Below are positions 1-11,436 of a DNA stretch of 64,000 nt, piece after piece. Position 1 is the first letter of the stretch; every line of letters starts with the position of its first letter. This DNA is from Panulirus ornatus (Eukaryota > Arthropoda > Malacostraca > Decapoda > Palinuridae). The position numbers and the translations under genes were made by a program. The notes beneath the pieces were generated by a model. It saw only the letters and a program-made list of their open reading frames with translations. It did no database searches and had not been told where the DNA came from. The DNA is taken from contig NC_092225.1 of NCBI RefSeq assembly GCF_036320965.1, forward strand, positions 80,116,113 to 80,180,112. Reading direction: 5' to 3'.

Positions 1-1857
1 ACCTATAAGCCTTTTCCAGTGGAGATAACGAAGGAGAAAGTTAGATTTTACGAAAAAGGTGAATATCACTGACCATTATTCCACAATCCTGGGAAAGCTG
101 TTTTCAATTCTTAGGCAGACTTGAGTAATATTGGTACCATTCCAATAATGTTTATTCTTTGTGTTCTGTGCAAAAAATAAACATTACCAAAATGCCAAGA
201 GAAAAAAAAAAGGCTTGCAAGTCAGTTAATTCATACCCAAATTCAAAACAAGTGTTAACTTTTATATGCACACTTGCCAAAATAAAACAAAGCTATCATA
301 AAATCTTTAATCAGGACATTTATCCCAAAACACTGATATTAATACAAGGACTGGCAGGGCTGAAGGAGACATGAGGGCTTGAGGTAACCGGTCCATGCGA
401 CACCTGCCCTACCTTGCTAGTAGCGACGGGCAGCAGAACATCTACATCTACCCTAATCGCTCTCTACAATGCTGCAAGTGAACCCAATGCAAGCGAGTTA
501 TTAAACATAAAAGTTAAGGAGTCTTAAATAATTCTGCACTGCTCATTAATGTCAAAAGAGGCTCTGCAACTAACTGGCTAGCATTTACATCACTGGATGC
601 TGTTGGAATTGGTCCCCCACCTTTTTTTTTTTTTTAAATCTTACCTCTAATATGCCAGTATATAAAATATGGAGGCCTAATACAATTGAAAAAATAAAGG
701 GTAATATGTAACAAATACCAGTTCCATGTGTCAAAAGTAATAAGTATAAAACTGATCACTACTGGGATACATTTAAGCTAAAACACTGATAAGCTACATA
801 TGTAGTTATTTTTTTATATGAATAATAAAGAAAACTTCAAAGCAACATTCAATATTTGATACTGTCTTTGTTTTTTGGCAGTCCACTAAGATCAGATAGA
901 ACTTCCAATGTTCCTTATTCTAACGATCATCTGACCACAAGCAGTTGTCACAGAATAAATGACAAAACACACAAGTAATGTTATGACAAAAAAAAAATGT
1001 TACTAGTTAAAATACCAATCATGATCACTAAAGACTGTAAAGTAAACATACACATCTCAGATTACATAAGCAAACCAAGAATAAAAATACAGGCCATAAC
1101 AGCTCCAGTTTATCACATTATACTCAACAGGAAAAATTTTGCTTGATGAAGACAGTTTCTAGCTATGGTTTCGTTTTTCTACCAAGATGATAGAAAATCA
1201 CCGTAAATACTATAAATGATGTTATTCTTGCATGTGCAAGAATCTATTATTCTTTCCTATATCTAATTATCAAACTATCTTCAAAAAGCAAATGTCTTCA
1301 GAAAACCAGACCAACTAAAGCAAAAACTAAAATACTGCCAAAAATAATACAGATCATATAAACTCATTTACTCTAAATCAATACAGGCAGTGTAAGCCTA
1401 ATATTAGTCAAACAGAACGGTATCATACAAAAAGTAGGACTATTAACAAAATATGCACCAAGAAAATCTCTGACCAGTTCTCTGTGGCAGTGGCTGAGAA
1501 TACTTCTAGGCAAGTAGCTTTAGCCATTGCCATTAAGGACTAGTTAATGCTCACACCAACTGGGGGATTACTTTAAATCTCTTACAGTAAAGGCTGGTTA
1601 AACAAACTATCCTGTGTGGGCAAATTTCATCAACAGTGGAGAATTTCAGAAAAATACATCTATTTCAATAACTTAATGGTACTTATGGTCACATGTACTG
1701 TATGCAGCTACCCCAACCAGATATTCAATAATTCTTTAAAGACACCAACAAGTAAGGCCTTGTAATGAGGCTTTGAATTACCTTCTATTTGGGGAAGAAA
1801 CCATGATCATCATTTTTCTAAATCATAATGTTAAAAAATCTAAGCCAAAGAAACAGA
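1..1857. other. AT-rich stretch without a recognisable gene
   Basis: No open frame here resembles a known family. The only compositionally different part is about 344-480, which is richer in GC. On the minus strand it is preceded by a pyrimidine-rich stretch ending in TTGCAG (about 479-484), which could be a splice acceptor. The frame entered there stops after about seven codons. An AATAAA on the minus strand near 150 would fit a transcript end. This could be a terminal exon with its 3' UTR, but it could equally be an old repeat; I cannot decide. Confidence 0.35.
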
Positions 1858-1868
1858 GAGAGGGAGGG

Positions 1869-1878
1869 AGAGAGAAAG

Positions 1879-1957
<79 letters not shown>
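1869..1957. repeat. (GA)n microsatellite
   Basis: About 45 GA units with a few interruptions, followed by a short G run. It lies directly at the 5' end of the first LINE family 1 copy. Confidence 0.95.
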
Positions 1958-1960
<3 letters not shown>

Positions 1961-1967
1961 GGGGGTA

Positions 1968-3010
1968 CGCAGTCTGTTCTGGATGAGAGGGCTTGGGAAG
2001 TGTCAGTTCACTGATGATACAACACTGGTGGCTGATTCAGGTGAGAAACTGCAGAAGTTGGTGACTGAGTTTGGTAAACTGTGAATAAGAGCAAGGTAAT
2101 TAGGTTTAGTAGGGTTGAGGGACAAGTTAACAGGGAGGTAAGTTTGAATGGAGAAAAACTGAAGGAAGTGGAGTGTTGTAGATATCTGGGAGTGGATTTA
2201 GCAGCGGATGGAACTATGGAAGCAGAAGTGAGTCACAAGGTGGGGGAGGGAGCGAAAGTTCTGGGAGCATTGAAGAATATGTGGAAGGTGAGAACATTAT
2301 CTCGGAGAGCAAAAATGGGTATATTTGAAGGAAAAGTGGTTCCAACACTGTTATATGGTTGCAAGGCATGGGCTATAGATAGGGTTGTGTGGAGGGGGAG
2401 GATGTGTTGGACATGAAATGTTGAGGACAACATGCGTTGTGAGGTGGTTTGATCAAGTAAGTAATGAAAGGGGAAGAGAGATGTGTAGCAGTAAAAAGAG
2501 TGTGGTTGAGAGAGCAGAAGAGGGTGTATTGAAATGGTTAGGTCACAAGGAGATAATGAGTGAGGAAAGATTGACAGAGGATATGTGTCAGATGTGGAGG
2601 GAACACGGAGAAGCGGGAGACCAAACTGGAGGTGGAAAGATGGAGTGAAAAAGATTTTGATCGGTTAGGGCCTCAACATACAGGAGGGTGAAAGGCAGAC
2701 AAGGAATAGAGTGAATTGGAATGATGTGGTATACCAGGGTCACGTACTGTCAATGGATTGAAGCAAGGCATGTGAAGCATCTGAGGTAAACCATGGAAAG
2801 GTCTGTGTGGCCTAGATGTGAAAAGAGAGCTGTGGTTTCGGTGCATTATATACAATAGAGACTGAGTGTGAAAGAATGTGGCCTTTTTTGTCTTTTCCTG
2901 GTGCTGCCTCACTGGGAGGATGCTGTTTTTGTGCGTGGCGGGGTGGCGATGGGAATGGATGAAGGCAGCAAGTATGGATATGTACATGTGTATATATGTA
3001 TATGTCAGTT
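1968..3010 (+). mobile_element. LINE family 1, copy 1: decayed 3' part of reverse transcriptase plus 3' UTR
   Basis: This is a 5'-truncated non-LTR retrotransposon, starting just upstream of the catalytic box. Translation gives CQFTDDTTLVADSGEKLQKL, where the usual FADD is now FTDD, then NKSKVIRFSRVEGQVN and CRYLGVDLAADGTMEAEV. The frame is broken at about 2080, 2390 and 2650. The C-terminal part with VVPTLLYGCKAWAIDRV and a degraded WFDQVSNERGREMC is still readable. A 3' UTR (about 2690-3008) matches that of copy 3. The layout (FADD, then LYGCEAW, then a basic C-terminus) is that of RTE- or Jockey-related elements; the clade is not assigned. It is not functional. Confidence 0.85.
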
Positions 3011-3016
3011 TTTTTT

Positions 3017-3157
3017 TTTTTTTCATACTATTCGCTATTTCCCACGATAGCGAGGTAGCGTTAAGAGCAGAGGACTGGGCCTTTGAGGGAATATCCTCAC
3101 CTGGCCCTCTTCTCTGTTCCTTCTTTTTGAAAAAAAAAAAAAAAAAAAAAAAAAAAT
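3017..3157 (-). mobile_element. S1 short interspersed repeat, antisense partial copy
   Basis: The segment holds a T run, then TATTCGCTATTTCCC, the core GATAGCGAGGTAGCG, GAGGACTGGGCCTTTGAGG and CTCTTCTCTGTTCC, ending in an A run. This is the reverse complement of the 3' half of the element at 55,935-56,182. It sits between LINE copies 1 and 2. The A and T runs at both ends come from the internal T run of the repeat and from its tail. No protein is encoded. SINE status is inferred from length, copy number and the LINE-like tail; I see no clear polymerase III boxes. Confidence 0.8.
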
Positions 3158-3204
3158 GTATATGTATATGTATGTATATGTGCGTTTATGTATATACATA
3201 CACA

Positions 3205-4209
3205 TGTGTGTATGAAGTCTGTTGGGGATGAGAGAGCTTGGGAAGTGAGTCAGTTGTTGTTCGCTGATGATACAGCGCTGGTGGCTGATTCATGTGAGAA
3301 ACTGCAGAAGCTGGTGACTGAGTTTGGTAAAGTGTGTGAAAGAAGAAAGTTAAGAGTAAATGTGAATAAGAGCAAGGTTATTAGGTACAGTAGGGTTGAG
3401 GGTCAAGTCAATTGGGAGGTGAGTTTGAATGGAGAAAAACTGGAGGAAGTAAAGTGTTTTAGATATCTGGGAGTGGATCTGGCAGCGGATGGAACCATGG
3501 AAGCGGAAGTGGATCATAGGGTGGGGGAGGGGGCGAAAATTCTGGGAGCCTTGAAGAATGTGTGGAAGTCGAGAACACTATCTCGGAAAGCAAAAATGGG
3601 TATGTTTGAAGGAATAGTGGTTCCAACAATGCTGTATGGTTGCGAGGCGTGGGCTATGGATAGAGTGGTGCGCAGGAGGATGGATGTGCTGGAAATGAGA
3701 TGTTTGAGGACAATGTGTGGTGTGAGGTGGTTTGATCGAGTAAGTAACGTAAGGGTAAGAGAGATGTGTGGAAATAAAAAGAGCGTGGTTGAGAGAGCAG
3801 AAGAGGGTGTTTTGAAATGGTTTGGGCACATGGAGAGAATGAGTGAGGAAAGGTTGACCAAGAGGATATATGTGTCGGAGGTGGAGGGAACGAGGAGAAG
3901 AGGGAGACCAAATTGGAGGTGGAAAGATGGAGTGAAAAAGATTTTGTGTGATCGGGGCCTGAACATGCAGGAGGGTGAAAGGAGGGCAAGGAATTGAGTG
4001 AATTGGAGGGATGTGGTATACCGGGGTTGACGTGCTGTCAGTGGATTGAATCAGGGCACGTGAAGCGTCTGGGGTAAACCATGGAAAGCTGTGTAGGTAT
4101 GTATATTTGCGTGTGTGGACGTATGTATATACATGTGTATGGGGGGGGGGGGTTGGGCCATTTCTTTCGTCTGTTTCCTTGCGCTACCTCGCAAACGCGG
4201 GAGACAGCG

Positions 4210-4256
<47 letters not shown>
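3205..4256 (+). mobile_element. LINE family 1, copy 2: 5'-truncated, best preserved, with poly(A) tail
   Basis: This copy begins at the same point as copy 1 (near AGTCTGTTGGGGATGAG) and ends in an A run of about 44 (4,213-4,256). It consists of the reverse-transcriptase ORF end (to 3,997), then a short 3' UTR containing TTCTTTCGTCTGTTTCCTTG and the tail core GCTACCTCGCAAACGCGGGA. Compared with copy 3 it lacks about 250 bp of 3' UTR. Absence of everything upstream of the FADD box makes it dead on arrival. Confidence 0.9.
3211..3997 (+). pseudogene. Reverse transcriptase C-terminal fragment, open for about 260 codons
   Basis: This frame is open from the upstream flank to 3,997. It contains LLFADDTALVADSCEKLQKL (the YxDD-type catalytic box, here FADD), NKSKVIRYSRVEG, CFRYLGVDLAADGTME (thumb region), VVPTMLYGCEAWAMDRVV, a distal RRMDVLEMRCLRTMCGVRWF and WFGHMERMSEERLTKRI, ending in a basic GTRRRGRPNWRWKDGVKK stretch. 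An intact element would carry an endonuclease and RT fingers and palm motifs upstream, and none of these is present. The long open frame suggests a fairly recent insertion. No start codon of its own is implied; this is a fragment. Confidence 0.85.
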
Positions 4257-4260
<4 letters not shown>

Positions 4261-5280
4261 GAAATGAAGGTGAGCAAGAGCTATGTAAGGATTCCATCTT
4301 CGTGTTACATGTGCGTTATCCAAATTGCCAAATATCTGTTCAGGTTAACTAGCAGCAAAATGTTATATATAAATCAAGAAAAGATCCACAACCAAAGAAA
4401 AAAATTTTACATGAGGGCTCTCACCACAGCCTCCCAAACACTGAAACACAACTCCTCAATATCATTCAGATTATACTCAAGCTGAATTTTTGTGTAAATC
4501 AAAGTTAAATAACTTTGATCTTGTTTGTTCTGAAGACTATCATCCTGAGATAACTTGTGTGGGGTTTCAGATAAATTTTTCTATCATTCCCAGCAGACAA
4601 AAGCATAGTTTGGGCCATTTCTCTCTGTAGATGGCATTACAGGCACTTATTTACATGTGCAGTCGACACAATCCTGAGGTGTCTCTCTGAAGGGGTGCAA
4701 GTGTATGACTATGCAGGAAAAAAGATATCTAACAAGGATAGAAGCTGGCACTTGAGTAGTCCAGTAAACAAAATCAAAGATATGTCACATAGAAGGGGAT
4801 GTAGGCACACGGAATTTTGTCCTTCCACTATTCACCATCAGTATGCCATGTAATAATGAATATGACACTCACAGAGATAATATTTCAAGATTTTACAAGC
4901 TTGGATTTGGTCAGTCTAGATGATGCTATAGGTTCACAGTAATCTTTATCTCTTATTGAGCTTGCCTGACCATTTGCTTTTGCTGGTAATAACATTGTCA
5001 GTTGCACAAATAATGAACAACAGAATAGGTAGCACTATTTCTAAAGTTTCCTTTATCCAGTGGTGGACTTACTATACATCCATCCCTTACCTTATGTGAT
5101 TTCACTATTCTGTATGTGCAGAAGAAAGCGTGCCGAAACATATAATTTTCTCTGCATGTTTGTTGGCTCTCTTCTCTTCTGAGTGAATTGAGGGATTTGT
5201 ATATTATAATATCTTGGTATATTTTGGCTGATATCAGGGTTTTGTCGTACTCCATCTGCAGTTCTTTTCTCTCATATTTT
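4257..5280. other. AT-rich stretch without a recognisable gene
   Basis: The first 50 bp (AAGGATTCCATCTTCG) match the old tandem array at 6.14-7.09 kb, so LINE copy 2 appears to have landed next to or within one unit of that array. The remainder has no coding similarity that I recognise. Confidence 0.5.
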
Positions 5281-6135
5281 GCAAAAAGGGGTATGTTTGA
5301 AGGAGTAGTGGTTCCAACAATGTTATATGGTTATGAGGCATGGGCTATAGATAGGGTTATGCAGAGGGTGGATGTGTTGGAAATGAGATGTTTGAGGACG
5401 ATATGTGGTGTGAGGTGGTTTGATTGAGTAAGTAATGAAAGGGATAAGAGAGATGTGTGGTAATAAAAAGAGTGTGGTTGAGAGAGCAGAAGAGGGTGTT
5501 TTGAAATGGTTTGGTCACATGGAGAGAATGAGTGAGGAAAGATTGACAAAGAGGATACGTGTCAGAGGTGGAGGGAACGAGAAGTGGGAGACTAAATTGG
5601 AGGTGGAAGGATGGAGTCAAAAAGATTTTGAGTGATCGGGCTTGAACATGCAGGAGAGTGAAAGGCGTGCAAGGAATAGTGAACTGGAATGATGTGGTAT
5701 ACCGGGGCCGATGTGCTGTCAGTGGATTGAACCAGGGCATATGAAGCATCTAGGGTAAACTATGGAAAGTTTTGTGGGGCCTGGATGTGGAAAGGGAGCT
5801 GTGGTTTCAGTGCATTATACATGACAGCTAGAGACTGAGTGTGAATGAATGTGGCCTTTGTTGTCTTTTCCTAGTGCTACCTCACGCACATGCGGGGGGT
5901 CATTTCATGTGTCGTGGGATGGCAATGAACGAAGGCAGCAAGTATGAATTATGTACATATGTATATGTGTATATGTATATATATGTATACGATGAAATGT
6001 ATAGGTATGTATATGTGCATGTGTGGACGTGTATGTATATACATGTGTATGTGGGTGGGTTGTGCCATTCTTTCGTCTGTTTCCTTGGGCTACCTTTCTA
6101 ACGCAGGAGACAGCGACGAAGTACAATACTAATAA
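5281..6135 (+). mobile_element. LINE family 1, copy 3: shortest copy, long 3' UTR form
   Basis: It starts within the RT C-terminal region (KRGMFEGVVVPTMLYGYEAW), continues with VDVLEMRCLRTICGVRWFD, then a frameshift near 5,430, then REMCGNKKSVVERAEEGVLK and WFGHMERMSEERLTKRIRV. The ORF is shifted again near 5,580. The 3' UTR (about 5,690-6,120) carries CTAGAGACTGAGTGTGAATG, a GTGCTACCTCACGCAC motif and, near the end, TTCTTTCGTCTGTTTCCTTG with the tail core. It has no coding capacity. Confidence 0.88.
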
Positions 6136-7090
6136 TACTAATAACAATGTAGATGATTATCAATTAAGGCATTAAGTGCAAACCTTCTGAAGAAACTTTT
6201 GTAGAAAAAATATATGAAAAACACAATTTCCAGTATCATTTTATCATTTATGTGCTGAATGTTTTCATACTACGAGAGTGAGAGCTACACAAGGATTCTA
6301 ACTCCTTAAGCTATTTTTGTTTACATTTTTTATTCTTTTATATGTAAACGATTATTAATTCGCTTTTTAAGTAAGAACCTTCTGAAGAGATCTGTGTAAA
6401 AAAAATGTGAAAAACATGAAAAACACAATTTACTGCATCACGCTAACACTCATATCTTGAGTGTTTTGAAATGAAGAGGTTTACTAACACTTATGAGGAG
6501 GTAAAGTAAATCAATTTCACCTTTTTTCTCCTGTTTTTCTGAATAAGTATAAAATCATTAATTCTTTCATTTGGTAAAACTTACTTAAAAGTAGAAAAAT
6601 ATATGAAAAAAATACAATACATTGCATCACCGAATTTCAATATTTTCAAAAACAATAACAATAGCTAAGTAAGGATTCCATCTCCTTAGGCTATTTCCCA
6701 ATATTATTAACCACTGAATTTCAATATTTTCAAAAACAATGACAACAATAGCAAAGTAAGGATTCCATCTCCTTAGGCTATTTCCCGATATTATTAATTT
6801 ATGCATTATGTAAGAACTTCCTGAAGAGATCTGTGTACAGAAAATATAATGAAAGTACAGCTGAACAAATCATTTTACCAGTTACAATTCATATTGACTG
6901 TTTTGAAATAAGGGAAGGCCTGACATTTATGATGGAGTAAGACTTCCATTTCTAACATCTACATTTTTCTGAATATGTTGATAATTACAAATCTATGCAT
7001 TAGGTGAAAAATTGAAGAAAACTTCCAAAAAAAAAAAAAAATTAGAAAAATGCCATTCACAGTATTATTCATCTACTATAATTTCAATGT
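6136..7090. repeat. Very old AT-rich tandem array, period about 195-205 bp
   Basis: A recurring pattern is visible about five times: TTAAT...TGCATTA, then CTTCTGAAGAGATCTGTGT (near 6,184, 6,379, 6,819; weaker at 6,583 and 7,010), then ATGAAAAACACAATT and GCATCAC, then AAGGATTCCATCTCC. A short inner duplication of about 80 bp (near 6,632-6,712 and 6,713-6,796) is nearly exact. Divergence between units is high, so the array is old. It encodes nothing. Confidence 0.65.
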
Positions 7091-7200
7091 TGCAAACCCA
7101 AGTTGATCTCGAGTGTTGGTACAATACATAGTAATGTCAGCACTATCAACATTTTTTTTTTTTATGAATTGGTAAATAACTGTTGTCTTTCCTGACTGTA

Positions 7201-7405
7201 TGTACACTCTCCCAAATTTTTGGCATCCTAGGCTTGAGGTCTCTAATAACGTACAACTTACCAACCGAGATTAAAACTTGACTTCACTGCTATCCTTACA
7301 ACTGCATCAAGGTGGCAGTGAAGTCATTCTGATCTCAGTTGGCCAGTTGTAGATTATTAGAAACTTCAGGCCTAGGGGGCAGATACTTTTTTGGGAGAGT
7401 GTACA
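7201..7405. mobile_element. MITE-like foldback element with about 91-bp terminal inverted repeats
   Basis: The left arm starts TGTACACTCTCCCAAA (7,201) and the right arm ends TTTGGGAGAGTGTACA (7,405). The arms stay complementary inward as far as ACTTCACTGC and GCAGTGAAGT, leaving about 23 bp in the middle. By eye the arms agree at roughly 80-85 per cent. There is no ORF. The size, TIR length and a possible TA on each side fit a Tc1/mariner-type non-autonomous element or a foldback element; the superfamily is a guess. Confidence 0.7.
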
Positions 7406-9207
7406 TATAAATGTTATCGAGGGCCTCTGGCCCCTTACACTGTATTTACAATGAAAATCAATGAAACGAAATTCAGACAATGGAGATTTGGGTGATTTCT
7501 CAGTCTCTTCAATGAGAAATACAACTTCAGTATGTTTTACTTAATCCTATCTCTCATTGCTCTTTGCACTTTAGAAACTTTTCACAAATTTAATGTAAGC
7601 ATGTCAATAATGATTCACAGCTCTGGCACAATTTCCTTCCTTATCCTGATCAAGAACACATCATTAGTTGCCCAACTTTGGTAAATACAACATCTACTGT
7701 TGTGATTAGAGAATTTTTTTTCTATAACCCAGCAGGTTTCCAAAAGTTGAGGTTCTAGAGGATCTGGCATTTAGTGTCCAAGTTCTGAAGGATACACTGT
7801 GCTCCTACTTTATCTATTCATGTCAAAATCTATTTAAGCCTAATCATTGATTTATATAATCTTCATAAATATATGAAGTGAACTGTTTAGATTATCACTT
7901 TAGCTACGGCCCAGCCTTGGCTGTGGGGGTGGACTCCCCCACCCCCAAAGACTCCACGAAGTTCCACATCAAAATCAGCTTTTGATATTAAGTGACAATG
8001 TTCTGCAATGTTAAGTATTATTTAGAGAGTACAAGAGTTGTGATGAGCGATTGGAGCATTACCACATATCACATTCTACAATGTTACATACAATGGATTA
8101 TGCTGTATCAAGGAAAGTGTTCAGAGATTTATGTTGGAGTAGGTTAAACACATGCAAAATGTCAGCAGAGTCTCTGAAAGCTTCACCTAACCTCTAATAG
8201 CTGGCAATGTTTATGACAAAAATATGCCATTGTTAACATGGTTTACTGTAGGGACCACATGGAATAGATACTTATTGGAAGGCAGGACGAACAGCCACTC
8301 ATCCTGTCAAATTAGATGACATTCAGCAGAAATTGGCATAATGCCTAACCACTTAATCACTGGAGGTCTGGTATACCGTAACTAGAAAACTGAAAAGAAA
8401 CCCTTTCCCTGCAGCAGTCTTGATATCTACTAGATACTGTTTGAGGTATTCCCAAATATTCTAAGAAAAAAGAAGAAATAACTCCATAAGATTGTTGCTA
8501 CTTAACAACTTAGTTTTCTTAGTATAATGATATACAACAGCCTGGTGAAACAGTTTGTCAGTAGTATGCAATGTCAGGTGTACGAGGTACTCCAGGGGTA
8601 CTGTCAGACATACACACAGACATGGTATTTTTGCAAGTGTTTTTGTCAGAAATAAATGCTTATAATGGGTCTCCACCAATAACGTCTATCTTTCCGTAAG
8701 TGTCATAATGTCACATAATGATAGGGCACAGAACACACAAGCCTTCTGGACATCAGATTGACACATTCGTGGATGGGTAAAAATTAGTCTGTGCGTTGTT
8801 ACAAGCATTATTAGCTATCCCTTCAGTCCTGAGGCAGAGGTGACCAAATCAAGTTTTAAGTGTAAAAACCCAAACACATAGAAAAGAAAAAAAAAAAAAA
8901 AAAAAAATACTGGGATGCCTGTGTTCCAGCCACAGTAAATGGGTTATCATAAATGCCAGCTAGGGTAGTTGGACGATATTTTCCAAGGTTCTGTTTACTT
9001 TTATTGCAAGCCTTTCACCTACTTTTGCATTCACCATAGCAGAAAATAAGTAATGCTCCAAATCACGCTCTGCAACTCGAGAGAAAAAATAAAAGGCGAG
9101 CTTTCATAAGATAGCTACACTGAAAATCTACTGTTTTATATGGTGTCATCAATGTCAGTCAGTATGGCATACCCCTAAAAAGGGGAAAGGGAGCCCTAAA
9201 CAAAAGG

Positions 9208-9209
<2 letters not shown>
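7406..9209. other. AT-rich stretch without a recognisable gene
   Basis: No coding similarity seen. A small hairpin (TGGGGGTGG, ACTCC, CCACCCCCA) lies near 7,925-7,950 in an otherwise AT-rich sequence, and an A run of about 25 lies near 8,885. Confidence 0.5.

Positions 9210-9291
<82 letters not shown>
9210..9291. repeat. (GA)n microsatellite
   Basis: About 40 uninterrupted GA units, preceded by a short G run. Confidence 0.97.
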
Positions 9292-9294
<3 letters not shown>

Positions 9295-10407
9295 ACAAAA
9301 AGTGTAGGATTAGCTTGTAAAATTACTGGTAAAACACCTCTAGACATCATGAGAACCCATGATATTTCAACTTGCTTCATCTAGAGGCCAAAATTTACCA
9401 TAAATCTTTAACAGTCTATGTACTGACAAAATTTTTTACTAAATGGTAAAGAAGGTGCTAAAACTTTTTCTTATGCACATAAATATGTACAGTGCCCAAC
9501 GTCAAATACAGATCATCATAATGCATATCATTAACAAATCACCGAAAATAAGGTAACTAATGGTTAAGAGATTTAGAAAGATTTTCGTTACCTGCTTATT
9601 CATAATAGTGTTTCATTTGCTTTTACAATAATTACAAATTTTTTCTGATCTTCATGGCCCTCCCTATTATCAATTCAACTATTTAACTTCCTGTATCTCT
9701 GATGCTCGTTCCCTTCTGGAACAGCTAAAGTCTTCATAACTGGTGAACTCCAATGCTGCTTCTTAGCCTTACTGCTTCACCATTAACAGGCCATAAGCAG
9801 AGGGCAACTCTAGTGCCATGTTTTCAAAGGCTATTACCTAATGTTCCCATCGACTACTACTGCCTAATGCTCCAACCTACTACTTCTACCTATAATGATG
9901 AAGTGAAACACCCGTAAGTCATTCATCATTATAGAAAACAAATCTCCCTGCATGTATTCATGTCTAGCATTGAACTGCCACGATCATTTCTCAAAATAGT
10001 GATTAATATTTGGTAAACGAAAAAGTAAATAATTGGATTATAATGTATTACACTGGTTTTGACTGGCAATTATGTAAGACTGGGTCTCCCTAAACAATTA
10101 GCAGACTTGTAGAAAAAGGTCATTTACATATAAGACATTAGCAGGTGGGGTTTGTAAAATGAAAAAAACTTAGTGTTATCTGATGAAATGTCAGCAAAAC
10201 AGTGCAGTGCGTACTGCCATCTCAGCAATATACTCTCACAAAAATTTTTTTATTTCTCCCCGAGTACAACGAGGCACATTTCACTTACTTCTTCGTTGTT
10301 TCAATTTTCTCATATCACGTCCTTTCACAGATAGACCAGTTTTTCAATGACCACAAAGTATGGTGTCACATCACTGGGTTGGAGATTACAAAGCAAATTC
10401 ATGACAT
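9292..10407. other. AT-rich stretch without a recognisable gene
   Basis: Short frames only; no family recognised on either strand. Confidence 0.5.
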
Positions 10408-10600
10408 ACATACTATTCCTCGGGACAGAGGAGAAAGAACACTGCCCATGTATTCTCTTCACGTTGCAGAAGGCAACTAAGAGGGGCAGGAGAGACAGGT
10501 TGGAAATCCCCTCCTCCATTATTACTTTCCAAAAGATAAGATAGAGGAAGGAGCCATGCAGGTTTTTTCCTTTAAGGCTGTCATCTGATCTTAACATTAA
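10408..10600 (+). mobile_element. S1 short interspersed repeat, diverged sense copy
   Basis: The order of blocks matches the copy at 55,935: CGGGACAGAGGAGAAAGAA, CCCATGTATTCTCTTC, GTTGCAGAAGGCAACTAA, GGTTGGAAATCCCCTCC, TTTCCAAAAGATAAGATAG, GAAGGAGCCATGCAGG. The 3' half is strongly degraded and the LINE-like tail is no longer recognisable. Identity is clearly lower than between the other copies, so this is the oldest of the four. Confidence 0.7.
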
Positions 10601-11366
10601 CTCATTCATGTGGGAAACAGTGAACATGTATGATGAGAAAGATAACACAGAAAAACAATACTGTTGATATAAACATATTTCATCATTCATTTGGGTATTC
10701 TGCAGATTTCAACAGAAGCCAGACCGGCTCATGCCAACCATTTGTCCCCTAGTACTTGCAAATACTTTAGCTCTGATGACAGTGTCTCCAAACATATACT
10801 AACACTTCAATAAACTTAACCAAACCTAACTGAAGGTAATACAACCAAACCAAATTTTAAATAAACCTAAGGTTGGAGGTGAAGTCTCAGCAGGAGCGAA
10901 AGTGTTGGGTAAGTACTTCAGACTCTATGGCAATCCTGTTAGGTTTTGATGGAATTCAGCAGCATTTGGAGTTCAGGGATACAAGGTGAGACTGATTGGT
11001 ATGAGTGTTCTAACACCACACCTTGCCTGTACTTCAATGTCCTTCCCAATAATTTTTTTCCTCTTACCTTTTTTGTAGGTTAATATACTTGCCTCATTAA
11101 AAAAAATGCAATAAACGATTCCTTTCCACCATTCATTAAGCATAGCTTTCAATATGATTTTTAATTTTTTTTCTAGAACATCCAGGTATCTGAGGGATGA
11201 CAGACCACTGCAACAACTTTTCTTCAAAGGGATAAGTAGACTCATCCCAAGCAGTAATGACACAAGAATGTAAATCGTTCCCATTCTGATTTCTACGACT
11301 ACCTGACCCTTGTTCAAAGGTTTTGAAGATAATGCCGAGTTAAATGTGCAATCTATGACAGCTAAC

Positions 11367-11370
<4 letters not shown>
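10601..11370. other. Stretch without a recognisable gene
   Basis: No domain or motif seen in either strand. Confidence 0.45.

Positions 11371-11433
<63 letters not shown>
11371..11433. repeat. (TA)n microsatellite
   Basis: About 31 TA units. Confidence 0.97.

Positions 11434-11436
<3 letters not shown>

Noticed and set aside
5188..5427. Plus-strand frame of 79 codons starting in unique sequence and running into LINE copy 3
   Set aside because: The first part is chance reading of flanking DNA; only the part from about 5,281 is retrotransposon sequence.
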